Part shown: positions 40,145-48,915 of the stretch, piece by piece
Numbering within the stretch: position 1 is the stretch's first letter
Layout of the letters: each line of letters starts with the position of its first letter
Assembly: GCF_026262505.1 (NCBI RefSeq)
Contig: NC_067206.1
Location: 35,293,896 to 35,357,895, forward strand
DNA: 64,000 bases
From: Trichomonas vaginalis G3
Lineage: Eukaryota; Parabasalia; Trichomonadida; Trichomonadidae
Direction of reading: 5' to 3'
The notes under the pieces: model-generated
Seen by the model: the letters and a program-made list of their open reading frames with translations, nothing else
What the model was told of the DNA's origin: nothing
Databases searched by the model: none
Translations under genes and position numbers: made by a program

Positions 40145-41086
40145 ATGATTTCAACAATCGGCACAACAACAATTCAAACAACTACAGCACCAAACTCGTT
40201 AGTCATGAATCCTACGTCAATGTTGGTAGAGATGAAAAGCTTTATTCCTTCTTCATATACTTTCGAAACAGAAATACAGAAGATAAAGCAAGAACTTTTA
40301 ACAAGTAATTTAGACTGTAGTGCGAAAGATGAAACAAATGAACAGTATCTTTATGAAATGGAGGACCTCATCGACCATTTGCCTAAACTACCTGAAATTC
40401 AGCAGCAAAAACTAACTATTCCTGAATTCGACGAAATTGAAGTCAAAGCAACTGACTCAGTAGAAATTAAGAAATTCATACGTAAAGTAAATTATGAATT
40501 CCTTGGTTTTCATTGCAACCATAAAGTTATGGACAAAGATTGCGACATGGTTTATAAAAATATTTCTGACATATATAAATCGGTGGTGTTTAAGACATAC
40601 GATAACTTTGTTTCATTAGTTGCAAAATGTGTATGGCAGATAAGAGATAAAGATAGAAGAGGTAAGGTATGGCATGAACAGATAAAACCAACTGCTTTTG
40701 AGTTAAAGAAAACCATTGACGCTTTAGTTGTTCTAGCTGGTTTTATTTCAATGTATAACGCAAAAATGAATCCGCAATGTTCAAAATGTAAGGCAGCAAT
40801 GAGGAAATATAACTATTCAGTCAAAGAGATAGAAAGAATGCGAAACGACTATGCAGACTTAAAGAAAGAAGCAGAAAAGCCAGCAGAAGATAAAATGGAC
40901 ATGTTAGAATTTCTGAACAAAAACTATCCAACAGCAGAAGATTTCCTTCTATCTGACGTCAAGAAGAAATATAAAGAGACTTTCGGCATTGTTAAAACTT
41001 TTGATATCCTCAGCGAAGAAATAGAAGCTACGAAATTGTTTAGGATTTCAAATATACATCGTACAATTCATGTAAAACGCTTGTGA
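40145..41086 (+). CDS. Unknown cassette protein, coiled coil (Maverick B)
   Basis: 313 residues from the ATG at 40145; the frame extends to 40073 but that part is the T-rich shared leader. The protein has Thr-rich N-terminal residues, a central helical domain with a CSKCKAAM metal-type pair and a Lys/Glu coiled coil (KEIERMRNDYADLKKEAEKP). It shares the leader of the KilA-N genes and lies between palindrome blocks, so it belongs to the same cassette group. KilA-N motifs are not visible. A regulatory partner is possible. Confidence 0.5.
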   Translation: MISTIGTTTIQTTTAPNSLVMNPTSMLVEMKSFIPSSYTFETEIQKIKQELLTSNLDCSAKDETNEQYLYEMEDLIDHLPKLPEIQQQKLTIPEFDEIEVKATDSVEIKKFIRKVNYEFLGFHCNHKVMDKDCDMVYKNISDIYKSVVFKTYDNFVSLVAKCVWQIRDKDRRGKVWHEQIKPTAFELKKTIDALVVLAGFISMYNAKMNPQCSKCKAAMRKYNYSVKEIERMRNDYADLKKEAEKPAEDKMDMLEFLNKNYPTAEDFLLSDVKKKYKETFGIVKTFDILSEEIEATKLFRISNIHRTIHVKRL

Positions 41087-41142
41087 AAAAAGAGGTGAAA
41101 AATTATGTGAAAAAAAAGGTGAGATCTCACCTCTTCACCTAA
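41084..41142. repeat. GGTGA/TCACC palindrome block after cassette 2
   Basis: Core AGGTGAGATCTCACCT (41118-41133), orientation reversed relative to the block at 39061, with GTGAAAAAAGAGGTGAAA half-sites. Confidence 0.85.
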
Positions 41143-41250
41143 ACATTATTTTTGGTCAAAGCTTCCACGAGAGAAAAGATTCCTCATTCGCTAAGGATTC
41201 CAAAAATGAAAAAATCATTGATTTCAGCTGAGAAAAAACAGCAAAACCCT

Positions 41251-41315
41251 TCTTCCACGGGAACAAAGAAATAAAGAAGAAATAAAGTAAATTTTTTATT
41301 TATTCCCGTGGAAGA
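41251..41315. repeat. 13-bp inverted repeat, TCTTCCACGGGAA
   Basis: Arms 41251-41263 and 41303-41315 are perfect complements around an AT-rich 39-nt loop. It lies between cassette 2 and the tRNA-like sequence. Meaning unknown. Confidence 0.7.
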
Positions 41316-41380
41316 TAGAGTACTTTTATGACGCTTTTTATTCACGACAAGCAAGACAAACAAAGAAAATAAGAAAATAC

Positions 41381-41454
41381 GGCGCTGTTGCGGTTCGAAC
41401 CACAGACCCTGACCCCTCCATAACACCACCTTAGACCACTGTGCTACGTAGCCT
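41381..41454 (-). tRNA. tRNA-like sequence with A and B boxes, probably degenerate
   Basis: The minus strand has a perfect A box (TAGCACAGTGG) and B box (GGTTCGAACC) about 45 nt apart, and a short T run after the 3' end, as in a tRNA gene. However, the acceptor halves (GGCTACG against AGCGCC) pair poorly and no clean anticodon or T arm can be drawn. It may be a tRNA relic, a tRNA-derived small RNA or a Pol III promoter carried by B. Confidence 0.35.
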
Positions 41455-41568
41455 GTCGACATAAGATTTTATAAATTGCATATTTGACGTAAATTTATTT
41501 CCATCTGGCTTCCCACCGCATAAGATATTCATACGTGTTTGTAAGACATTCATTAAACTTCTTTTCTA

Positions 41569-42870
41569 TAGGGTGTCCAAAGGTGTGTTTAGCACAAACC
41601 TGAATACTGCGAATAGAAATAAACAAGTTACATATATATAAAGTTTATTTAAATATAATCACCATTGGATTCAATCACGCGTTCGCAGCGATCGATCCAG
41701 GCTTGAAAGACACGCTTTAAATCATCATGAGAAAATTGCTCAAATTGCTCTCTTACAAAATTTTCAAGATCATCTGGACTCGCGAATTCGCGTCCTTCAG
41801 CTCTCTTTTTTAGCGTGCCGAATAAATAAAAGTCAGAGGGTGCAATATCAGGTGAATAAATTGGGTTTGGAACAACTTTGACATTGTTTTCCACCAAGTA
41901 ATTCATTACCTTATGACTTTTGTGAACTCTTGAATTATCAAAATGAATTGCAAACTTTTGTTTTTGTTGTTTGGATTTCTCAAACTCATCAGAATTGATA
42001 ATTTGAGTAAGAACATTGTCAATTAGATACTGAGCATTCATCGTATTAGGTTTTTGAAGAATATCAATTGCGATGATGCCATTCACGCCCCAAAAAACCG
42101 ACAACATCATCATTGGTGTGTCAATTTTTTTCTTCGGGAATGTTTGCGGATTTTCATCCTTCGGGATCCACATGATTTTGGCTTCTGTTGCATATTGAAA
42201 CCAAGACTCGTCCCCTGTTACTAAAAAGCGAAACTTCTTGGATTGATACGCACCCAATATAGAGAGGAGCTCTTTCGAAGATTGGACTCTAGATTTTTTT
42301 GAACTGAACTGAATTAAGGTTGTGCGGAACCAACGTGTATACGCTAGTTTGTAGTTCAAATAATTGTGCAGATAAAACTGACTGTTGTACGTGGTATCTT
42401 GTCATCTCCTCTATCCTTTGAGTGATGCTCTTGGGTCTTCATCTAGCGCTTGAAGAATTGCTTTGATTTTTCTTTGATCCGGCGATTTTTTGTCAATTTT
42501 TATGATGGGCGCCTTTTTGTTCATGAAGTGATACATCCTAACAAGATACGTTACAGTGGAATAGCTAGGAGCATCCATACCGAAGCATTTTACCAATGTC
42601 TCGTAGATTTTTTTACAGTCTTTGCATTTTTGCAAGAGCGAGGATGTTTTCTTTATGATTCATTAAAAAAATGAAAAAAATCCCGCCAAAATTTCCCGCG
42701 AAACCGCCTCTTGTCTCAAAATTCATTTTATATCCCGGCATGGCGCCAAAATACAACATACTCATCATATACATATATTCATATTTTTTATTATATATTT
42801 ATAATCAGCATATATCTCCTTTAATAGTCTCATATAGAGCGCTGTGCTAAACGCACCTTTGGACACCCTA
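41569..42870 (-). mobile_element. Tc1/mariner element (Tvmar1-like) nested in Maverick B
   Basis: About 1.3 kb with inverted ends TAGGGTGTCCAAAGGTGYGTTTAGCACA and TA at both junctions; the size agrees with Tvmar1 of T. vaginalis. It carries one decayed transposase gene on the minus strand. It split a minus-strand gene of B (42868-43167 with a probable tail before 41567), so it came after B. Confidence 0.88.
41649..42663 (-). pseudogene. Mariner transposase, decayed
   Basis: ATG at 42663 with a TCATTTTTTTA Inr just upstream. The N-terminal DNA-binding part is visible around 42411-42635 (SYSTVTYLVRMYHF) and the catalytic part in 41649-42359, with the three acidic positions of a DD34D core: TGDESWF, HFDNSRVHKS and SPDIAPSDFYLF. 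The two parts are in different frames and the segment between them has a stop, so it is not functional. It would have cut and pasted the element at TA sites. Confidence 0.85.
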
Positions 42871-43167
42871 TATTGCATCTAATCTTGCGTTATTTTTTTC
42901 AATAACTTGTCTGTATTCTTCATCATCTCCAGCAGTGTTTGGGTCTTCACGTTTAAAATATTCATCCAATTTTTTATCTACAAATTTTATTAGTGTTTGA
43001 TTCACTTTGTTATGATAACGGTCATATTCTTTCAATACGTAAGTGAAGACAAAATGCGTCGTACCTTCAATCTTAAAGCTTAAAGAACTTTCAACACAGT
43101 TTTGAGGGTCTGTCAGTGCGTCAATGAGATAGTATTCGAAGTCAGTCAATAATCTTTTTAAAGTCAT
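42868..43167 (-). pseudogene. Unknown Maverick B gene interrupted by the mariner
   Basis: The first ~99 residues are helical and acidic (LLTDFEYYLIDAL, FVFTYVLKEYDRYHNK, KREDPNTAGDDEEYRQ). The gene runs straight into the mariner end at 42870. A short coding-like tail on the far side (about 41490-41566) probably belongs to it. Start at 43167 after an AT-rich leader. Function unknown. Confidence 0.5.
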
Positions 43168-43275
43168 TTCATACAGGATAAAATTTAATGTTGTGAAGAA
43201 ATAGTGTTTATCTCAGAAAAAATAACGCTAATTTTATTTTTATTTATTTTTTTTATTTTGTATGTAAAGACAGTA

Positions 43276-44103
43276 ATGTCAACATCAGAGAACACAACAA
43301 CAGTTATAGTCCATGAAGCTATAAATGAAGAATACGAGTACATACAGTATAACAAACAGTTACGTCTCATTCGTTCAGTCAAAGATGACATGTACCAAAT
43401 GCAAAGTATAATGAATGCTCTTCGTTCTACAAAGCAAGCATATCATTGGTTTGAAAACCAACAGACAAAAGAACTTTTAGAAGAATTTCCTCATATGATT
43501 GCTTCCCTTGGAAAACCGAGAGAAGAGATTCCGTACGAAAATCGCAAGAATTTGGCTCCTGGTTTGAAAGGTTATTATGTTCATAGACTTTTAGTAAATG
43601 CTGTAGCAATGTGGGCTTCACCTCGTTATGCTTGTTATATTTTCATGATGTTAGATGAACTATATAAAGCAGAACGTGGAGAGATGGAAAAGAAACTTCA
43701 AGCAAAAGATGAAGTCATTGAATCCAAAGACAAAAGCATTCAGAAAAGAATACCGCGTTCAGTACCAAAAGGAAAGGAAAAGAGTTATAAGTATATGATA
43801 TATACTGAAGAGTTGGAGAAAGAAGAAGATAAAGATATGGTTATGTTGCATTTAGTCAGAAGAAACAACAAGAGCTTTTATGACTTAGCTAAAATATATA
43901 AATCTGACAGAAACTGGTTCTATCGTGAAAACTTACCGATTTCAATGACACCGAATGAGCAAATAAAGGAAATTGTCAAAAATACTCTTCCTCAAACACA
44001 CTATGACATCAAAGGTTGCACAATACTTACATTCAAAGAAGACTTAACATTACTGAAGGAAAAAATAACAGAATATTTCGATAACTTCAAAGAGGAAGAA
44101 TAA
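43276..44103 (+). CDS. KilA-N-type protein with coiled coil and C-terminal domain (Maverick B)
   Basis: 275 residues from the ATG at 43276 (the longer frame from 43204 only reads the T-rich leader). The N-terminal half ends with GYYVHRLLVNAVAMWASPRYACYI..., close to the AMWASPKY end of the KilA-N locus at 39188. A coiled coil follows (~125-155), then a C-terminal domain (KYMIYTEELEK, NWFYRENLPIS) like those fused to viral KilA-N proteins. Likely a DNA-binding regulator. It shares the leader type of the other cassettes. Confidence 0.6.
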   Translation: MSTSENTTTVIVHEAINEEYEYIQYNKQLRLIRSVKDDMYQMQSIMNALRSTKQAYHWFENQQTKELLEEFPHMIASLGKPREEIPYENRKNLAPGLKGYYVHRLLVNAVAMWASPRYACYIFMMLDELYKAERGEMEKKLQAKDEVIESKDKSIQKRIPRSVPKGKEKSYKYMIYTEELEKEEDKDMVMLHLVRRNNKSFYDLAKIYKSDRNWFYRENLPISMTPNEQIKEIVKNTLPQTHYDIKGCTILTFKEDLTLLKEKITEYFDNFKEEE

Positions 44104-44158
44104 AAAAATCTAAGCTAATTTTATTTTTTTTATAAAATTTTATCTCATATGAAAGAAC

Positions 44159-44326
44159 ATGAATTTAGAATATTCGGAACTCATGACAGAAGAAGAGAAC
44201 GAACAACATGTAAAAGATTATGCAAAATTTCTGAAGACATACAAAGCATTTAAACAATATCTAAATGCTTCTAAAGATTATGCAAAATTTCTGAAGGTAT
44301 ATAAAGCTTATGAAAAAAGCGTATGA
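44159..44326 (+). CDS. Small repeat protein (Maverick B)
   Basis: 55 residues with an internal duplication: KDYAKFLKTYKAF and KDYAKFLKVYKAY, 20 residues apart, preceded by an acidic MTEEENEQ part. It lies 55 bp after the KilA-N gene. Probably a helical protein; function unknown. Confidence 0.45.
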   Translation: MNLEYSELMTEEENEQHVKDYAKFLKTYKAFKQYLNASKDYAKFLKVYKAYEKSV

Positions 44327-44392
44327 AAAGTTTATACATTGGGAATTGTTGTAAAATATCCATATGAAGACTAACCAAAAATATATTTTTGC

Positions 44393-44848
44393 TTAAATAG
44401 CTTCAGGGTCTATTTCTTCAACCATTTCACTTCCTTCGTCAATGTCAATAGAAGCTTCTTCAACCTTTGGTAGGAGCTTCTGTATAACATCTTTGTTCGT
44501 TATTGTCTTCAGAGATGAAGGATAATATTTCACATTTGTTTCACCCTTCTTATATTCTTTCTGTTCGGAAAGATTTAAAGCAATACTGAAGAAGTCAATA
44601 TTAGAGTTCTTTATAACAGTATAATGAGTATCTTTGACATTCACGAAGAAACTCTTTTGTTTCAAAACTACTGCTAACTCTTGTGAAGTATAACGTTTGC
44701 GGTCAATGACGATAGCTAATGGTCTGACATACTGACCAAACTTAGATTCTTTCACAAACTTCTTGTTAAAGATAACATTAACATTTGAAGCATTATTGAA
44801 CTCATTCTTGATGGCAGTAGCGAGAGCATTGTATGAAAAAACTTGCAA
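44393..44848 (-). CDS. Homologue of the early gene of Maverick A (Maverick B)
   Basis: About 151 residues with PLAIVIDRK, FFVNVKDTHY and VKYYPSS, in line with KPIAFAFDGK, FITNIKDKW and KYHPCK of 9713-10189, and an acidic tail (EEASIDIDEGSEMVEE). The start is uncertain: no ATG lies at the 5' edge of the frame. It stands next to PolB here, while in A it is terminal. A replication or regulation role is possible. Confidence 0.5.
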   Translation of the reverse strand: MQVFSYNALATAIKNEFNNASNVNVIFNKKFVKESKFGQYVRPLAIVIDRKRYTSQELAVVLKQKSFFVNVKDTHYTVIKNSNIDFFSIALNLSEQKEYKKGETNVKYYPSSLKTITNKDVIQKLLPKVEEASIDIDEGSEMVEEIDPEAI

Positions 44849-44956
44849 TCTTGCATGTGTTTCATTAAAATAAAAATATTAAATTATTTTGAAAAATAAC
44901 TTTAAAAAATCTAATCTAATTTTTTCAAAAAATATTTTTTTTATTTCCTACTAAAA

Positions 44957-47184
44957 ATGTATCGGAAGTTGTCTAAGTTAGAACACTCGGAAATAAAACA
45001 ACTTCTTACAGAAGCTAATATAGATGTTGCAAAGCATTATGCAACAAAAAAAAAGCACTCGCTGACATCTCAATGACTATAATGGTGCAATAAGTTATGA
45101 TAGAATTCATGAGTTCATAAAGCCGCAACGCGGCGAGGACGAAGTCCATGCAAGAGCATTTCCTTTAAATGACGTTGCTATTGACTTATATCATAGACGT
45201 TCAGTACCTCATGAAGTAAGAAGAGAAATGTTTGACATAACAAATGCAAAACGTTGGTGAAACAAAGAAGAAGAGACGACACACTGAAACAACAGAGAAG
45301 AGAGATGTTTAAGAGCGCTATAGAACAAGTTCGCAAAGCTAACGATGTCATTCGTTCCATTGACGACAAACCAAAAGAAGGTGAGAGATGGTTAAAGAAA
45401 GATGAAGAGAATAGGAAGAGGAATGTTAAGACAGGCAATAGACTCATTGACTTTACATCGAAGCTTTAGATGAACCAAAAGAGACTACTTACACAAACAT
45501 TTCGGTAGGTTTCATGAGACTCTTAGAGAAAATTAAAATAAACTCACAACAGAGATGGATGGTATGTTATAAACTTGTGGAAAGTATGAATGTTCTACGT
45601 TAAACCTCAATAATATTGGAACATTACTACATCAGCTCTTGAAGGAGAACTTTATATCAGAGATAGAAGCAAATGCTGCAGGTATTGTTGAAATGCACTA
45701 TGACTTCTTTGACAAAACATAAAGAATCTTACTGAAATAAAGATGTATGATTTAACAGAATATGAAGGCTTAACAATGTCAGATGTAAAGAAAGGCAAAC
45801 CAAAAAAGAGACCTTATAGAGATGAAAGCACACTGACAAATGACCAGAAAGCCATTTTGGAAGCTCTTAAGCAAACAGGAAACCCAGCACTTATAGAAAG
45901 CTTTTGGAAAGATAATGGTGAAAAGAAGTTTTATAAGAAGAGAAGCGGTCAGTTCTGGAAGTATCTTTGCACATTACCTATAAATCTTGAACGCTACCAA
46001 ATCTTCAATGAATTGAACAAAAGAACTGCAGCACTTATGACAGAAGACAATTGTTTCGTTTATGCTTGCATTCAGGCTGGAGTAAATGAAGAAACTATTG
46101 ACCACATGAGAGAAGTCATTCGTGTTAGAGACTTTCCTCAAAGTAAAGTACAAGAAATTTCTGACGCAACAGGTATAGCATTTAATGTTACCATTGGTTA
46201 CTTCAATGACTCAAGACATAATGAAATAAAGAGATACATACCAAAAGAATGTAAAACTATTCGAACTATTGACTTACTTCTTGTTGAAGACCACTACATG
46301 CTAAATGAATAAGAGATGAAGTAAAGAAGTTGTTTGAGTTAAGGTTAAAGTATAAGAAAGAAGGAAATCCTTTGCAAGAAAATATAAAGCTCATTCTGAA
46401 CAGTATTTATGGCAAAACTATTCTATCTCCTATTAAGTCAAAAATAACCATAGTAAATGACAAAGATGCTATAAGATATGCTATCAGAAACTACAACCAT
46501 ATAGTGAAGTTCGAAGGTTTGGATGGTTCAGATAAAACTATTTTCAAGCTAACGAAAAGCATTTGCAGACACTTTAACTTCTGTCCACTTGGTGTTAACA
46601 TTCTGTCTATGTCGAAGAGAATAATGAACGAAGTATTCTGTACTGCTGAGGACTTAGGAATGGACATCTTTTATAGCGATACGGACAGTATGCATCTCTA
46701 CAATGAAGATATCCCTCGTTTAGCTGAAGAGTTTGAGAAACGTTATGGAAGAGTTCTCATTGGTAAAAACCTTGGTCAATTTCATTCTGACTTCGCAGAA
46801 ATAACACCTGGAAAACAAAGTTTAGCATACAAGTCAATATTTTGTGGAAAGAAGACTTACATAGACTTACTCACGAATGATTTAAATGAAGTTGCATTTC
46901 ACTGCAGAATGAAAGGCGTGAAGCAAGATGTTATTGCTTTAACCGCTAATGAAATGTTTCCTGACTCTGTTCAGTGTTTCTATGATGAAGATAAAGGTTT
47001 AATGGTTCCGCAAGGAAAATTTGACAAAGACTCAGAGTTCAGTGTTATGAAGTTATATAAAGCACTTTATGACGGTCAAGAGATTGCATTCGACTTATGT
47101 AAGTCTTCTAGTCCTTGCTTTGCTGAAAAGTTTAACTTCTCAATAACGACTAAAACAAGCTTTATTCGTAAGTTGAAGTTCTGA
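44957..47184 (+). pseudogene. polB: Family B DNA polymerase remnant (Maverick B)
   Basis: Only parts of a PolB are recognisable: a mid-gene region with YDLTEYEGLTMSDVKKGKP and, in 46330-47184, motif B (LILNSIYGKTI), motif C (IFYSDTDSMH), and thumb-like segments (TPGKQSLAYKSIF, RMKGVKQDV). The locus is much shorter than the PolB of A and is the most decayed part of B (several breaks, with parts not seen). The polymerase sequence is clearly different from that of A, so the two Mavericks belong to separate families. Confidence 0.75.
45122..45147 (+). repeat. Double mini-hairpin, copy i
   Basis: GCCGC-AAC-GCGGC, GA linker, GGAC-GAA-GTCC, inside the PolB remnant. Confidence 0.8.
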
Positions 47185-47230
47185 GGTCATTTATTTTTGT
47201 CAGCAATGAGGTCATTCGTGATAAAAATAA

Positions 47231-47255
47231 GCCGCTAGCGGCAAGGGCGAAGCCC
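47231..47255 (+). repeat. Double mini-hairpin, copy ii
   Basis: GCCGCTAGCGGC, AA linker, GGGC-GAA-GCCC, between two convergent genes. Confidence 0.8.
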
Positions 47256-47265
47256 ATGTGGTCAT

Positions 47266-48123
47266 TTACAATACTGCGATGGTAGAGTTTAAGAGTTGTG
47301 CTTCAATGTAGAGACAGTCCTTATGGTCTGGAGGTAAGAACACTGGGCAGTTATGGTCATGAGTGGAGAACATGTCTATCCAAAACTCACGATTGAAGCC
47401 AGTTAATTTATAGTATTTAGGGTTAGGAAGTGGTGAATTTCTTGTATGACCAATGAACTCATTTTCAACTCCCTTACTTAAGTTTGAATATAATATAGCT
47501 TGCTTTCTATCCCAAATGCCGGGTGTTACAATCTTTGAAAATTCATTTTTCCTCGGAAGCATTGCATCATAATTGAAAACATTCTTGAAATCATCACTTG
47601 GTTCAGAGATTTGAAATCTTATACGTAATGGATTTTCTTTCTCTTTAGCGACTTCATTGAATGGTGAGAATACAACAAACTGACAGTCATGTGTTCCATC
47701 TTCATTTTCATTAAATTCATAATGAAAGTCTATAAGTTGTGGCTGACTACCTTCTTCTTTCAGTTGTGCAAGAAACTCACGTAAAGGCTGTAAAGTTTGT
47801 ACTTCAATGTTAAACTTTTTCTCGAACATTTCATTAAATGAAATCATACATTGCAACAATGTTGTATCGTCTTTAAAGTATTTGTATATGTGAATGTTTT
47901 GGGCGCTTAAAGACTGTTCGTCATTTTCTATCTCGACTTGAAGTATAAAGTCAACTTTCCTAAATGCTCTCGCAATGTATATATTTGTTATGCCAATGTA
48001 CTTCTCTTCATTTATGTTCACAATCCAGTCTGTTGGAAACTTAAACGTTACTCTGTTCCCCTTTATTTTGACGTCAGGGATTTCACTACTGAATGCAACA
48101 GATAAAGGTATTTGTCTATACAT
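47266..48123 (-). CDS. Virion-candidate protein (Maverick B)
   Basis: 285 residues, open. Strand-rich pattern: VTFKFPTDWIVNI, YIGITNIYIARAF, VDFILQVEIEN, CQFVVFSPF and a final DCLYIEAQLLNSTIAVL. It lies beside the capsid block and points away from it. The strand content and final hydrophobic strand suggest a jelly-roll minor capsid or penton. No motif settles it. Confidence 0.45.
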   Translation of the reverse strand: MYRQIPLSVAFSSEIPDVKIKGNRVTFKFPTDWIVNINEEKYIGITNIYIARAFRKVDFILQVEIENDEQSLSAQNIHIYKYFKDDTTLLQCMISFNEMFEKKFNIEVQTLQPLREFLAQLKEEGSQPQLIDFHYEFNENEDGTHDCQFVVFSPFNEVAKEKENPLRIRFQISEPSDDFKNVFNYDAMLPRKNEFSKIVTPGIWDRKQAILYSNLSKGVENEFIGHTRNSPLPNPKYYKLTGFNREFWIDMFSTHDHNCPVFLPPDHKDCLYIEAQLLNSTIAVL

Positions 48124-48147
48124 TTAATTCGGATAAAAATAAACCAT

Positions 48148-48408
48148 TTACTCTTTCTTTGCTTCAGCTTCTTTAGCTTTTGCTTTTGCTTCTTCTCTAG
48201 CTTTCTTCGCCAGTAGTCTTGGGTTCTTTTGTCTTCCAGCAGCTAATGCAGCAAGTTGTTTTTCACTAAGTTTTCTCTTTGGTCTCTCTGGCTTTTGTTC
48301 TTGTTTTTGTTCCTTCAGTTCGGATAAAATTTGCTCACGAATTTCTTTCTTCAATGCTTCAACATCTATGACCCCTTGGGTCTTGTCCGTAGGGCTTGTC
48401 TGAGTCAT
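48148..48408 (-). CDS. Small Lys/Ala/Glu-rich protein (Maverick B)
   Basis: About 86 residues from the ATG at 48408 (MTQTSPTDKTQG). It has a helix (EALKKEIREQILSELKEQ) and a very basic, Ala-rich tail (LLAKKAREEAKAKAKEAEAK). The KRKLSEKQLAALAAGRQKNP segment resembles the short SAP/HMG-like basic peptides found in viral core proteins. Probably a DNA-binding or core-packing protein; inference only. Confidence 0.5.
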   Translation of the reverse strand: MTQTSPTDKTQGVIDVEALKKEIREQILSELKEQKQEQKPERPKRKLSEKQLAALAAGRQKNPRLLAKKAREEAKAKAKEAEAKKE

Positions 48409-48453
48409 TTGACTGCAGATAAAAAACAAAATTAAAATTTTAACCGATGTAAA

Positions 48454-48888
48454 ATGAGCTTGTCAAAATCAGAGCGAGAGTCTATTATATTAAATGACGC
48501 AAGAGGAATACAACATCCTTTCTATTACGTAAGTCAGAGTAAAGATGGTAAAATATACGTAAGAAAAAGAAAGGTTCCATTAGCGAATGCAGAAAGCGAC
48601 AGTATTAAGGTGTATGGCAAGGGTGAAGCCCACGAAGCCCATGTTAAGCCTTCTATTCAAACTGAAAAGTCAATAGAACCAGAAGAAAAGAAGCCAGATG
48701 TACTTTCAATAACGAACCAAGAGCTTATTGCAAAGTTCGTGAATTTCATTGAAAAACAAACCGAGTCAAAGAATCCTGACCCGCCAGTGAAAGAAGTTGA
48801 GACAAAAGAGAATGTACAGTTCATTGAAAATGTCAAGAAACAACTTCCACCACGAATGCCAAGAAGAAGAGTGAGAATAATGAAGTAA
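48454..48888 (+). CDS. Unknown basic protein before the capsid gene (Maverick B)
   Basis: 144 residues with HPFYYVSQSKDGKIYVRKRKVP, an acidic/Pro linker and a basic C-terminal tail (LPPRMPRRRVRIMK). The segment YGKGEAHEAH is encoded by a partial mini-hairpin repeat (48617), so the repeat has entered coding sequence. It lies 27 bp before the capsid gene. The pattern of a small domain plus an Arg-rich tail fits a capsid-associated DNA-binding protein. Confidence 0.5.
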   Translation: MSLSKSERESIILNDARGIQHPFYYVSQSKDGKIYVRKRKVPLANAESDSIKVYGKGEAHEAHVKPSIQTEKSIEPEEKKPDVLSITNQELIAKFVNFIEKQTESKNPDPPVKEVETKENVQFIENVKKQLPPRMPRRRVRIMK

Positions 48889-48915
48889 ATAGATATTTTT
48901 ATCTGAAGTAAATAC

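Noticed and set aside
41184-41462. 92-codon minus-strand frame starting MSTGYVAQWSKVV
   Set aside because: The first part reads through the tRNA-like sequence and the rest is AT-rich; no coding signal.
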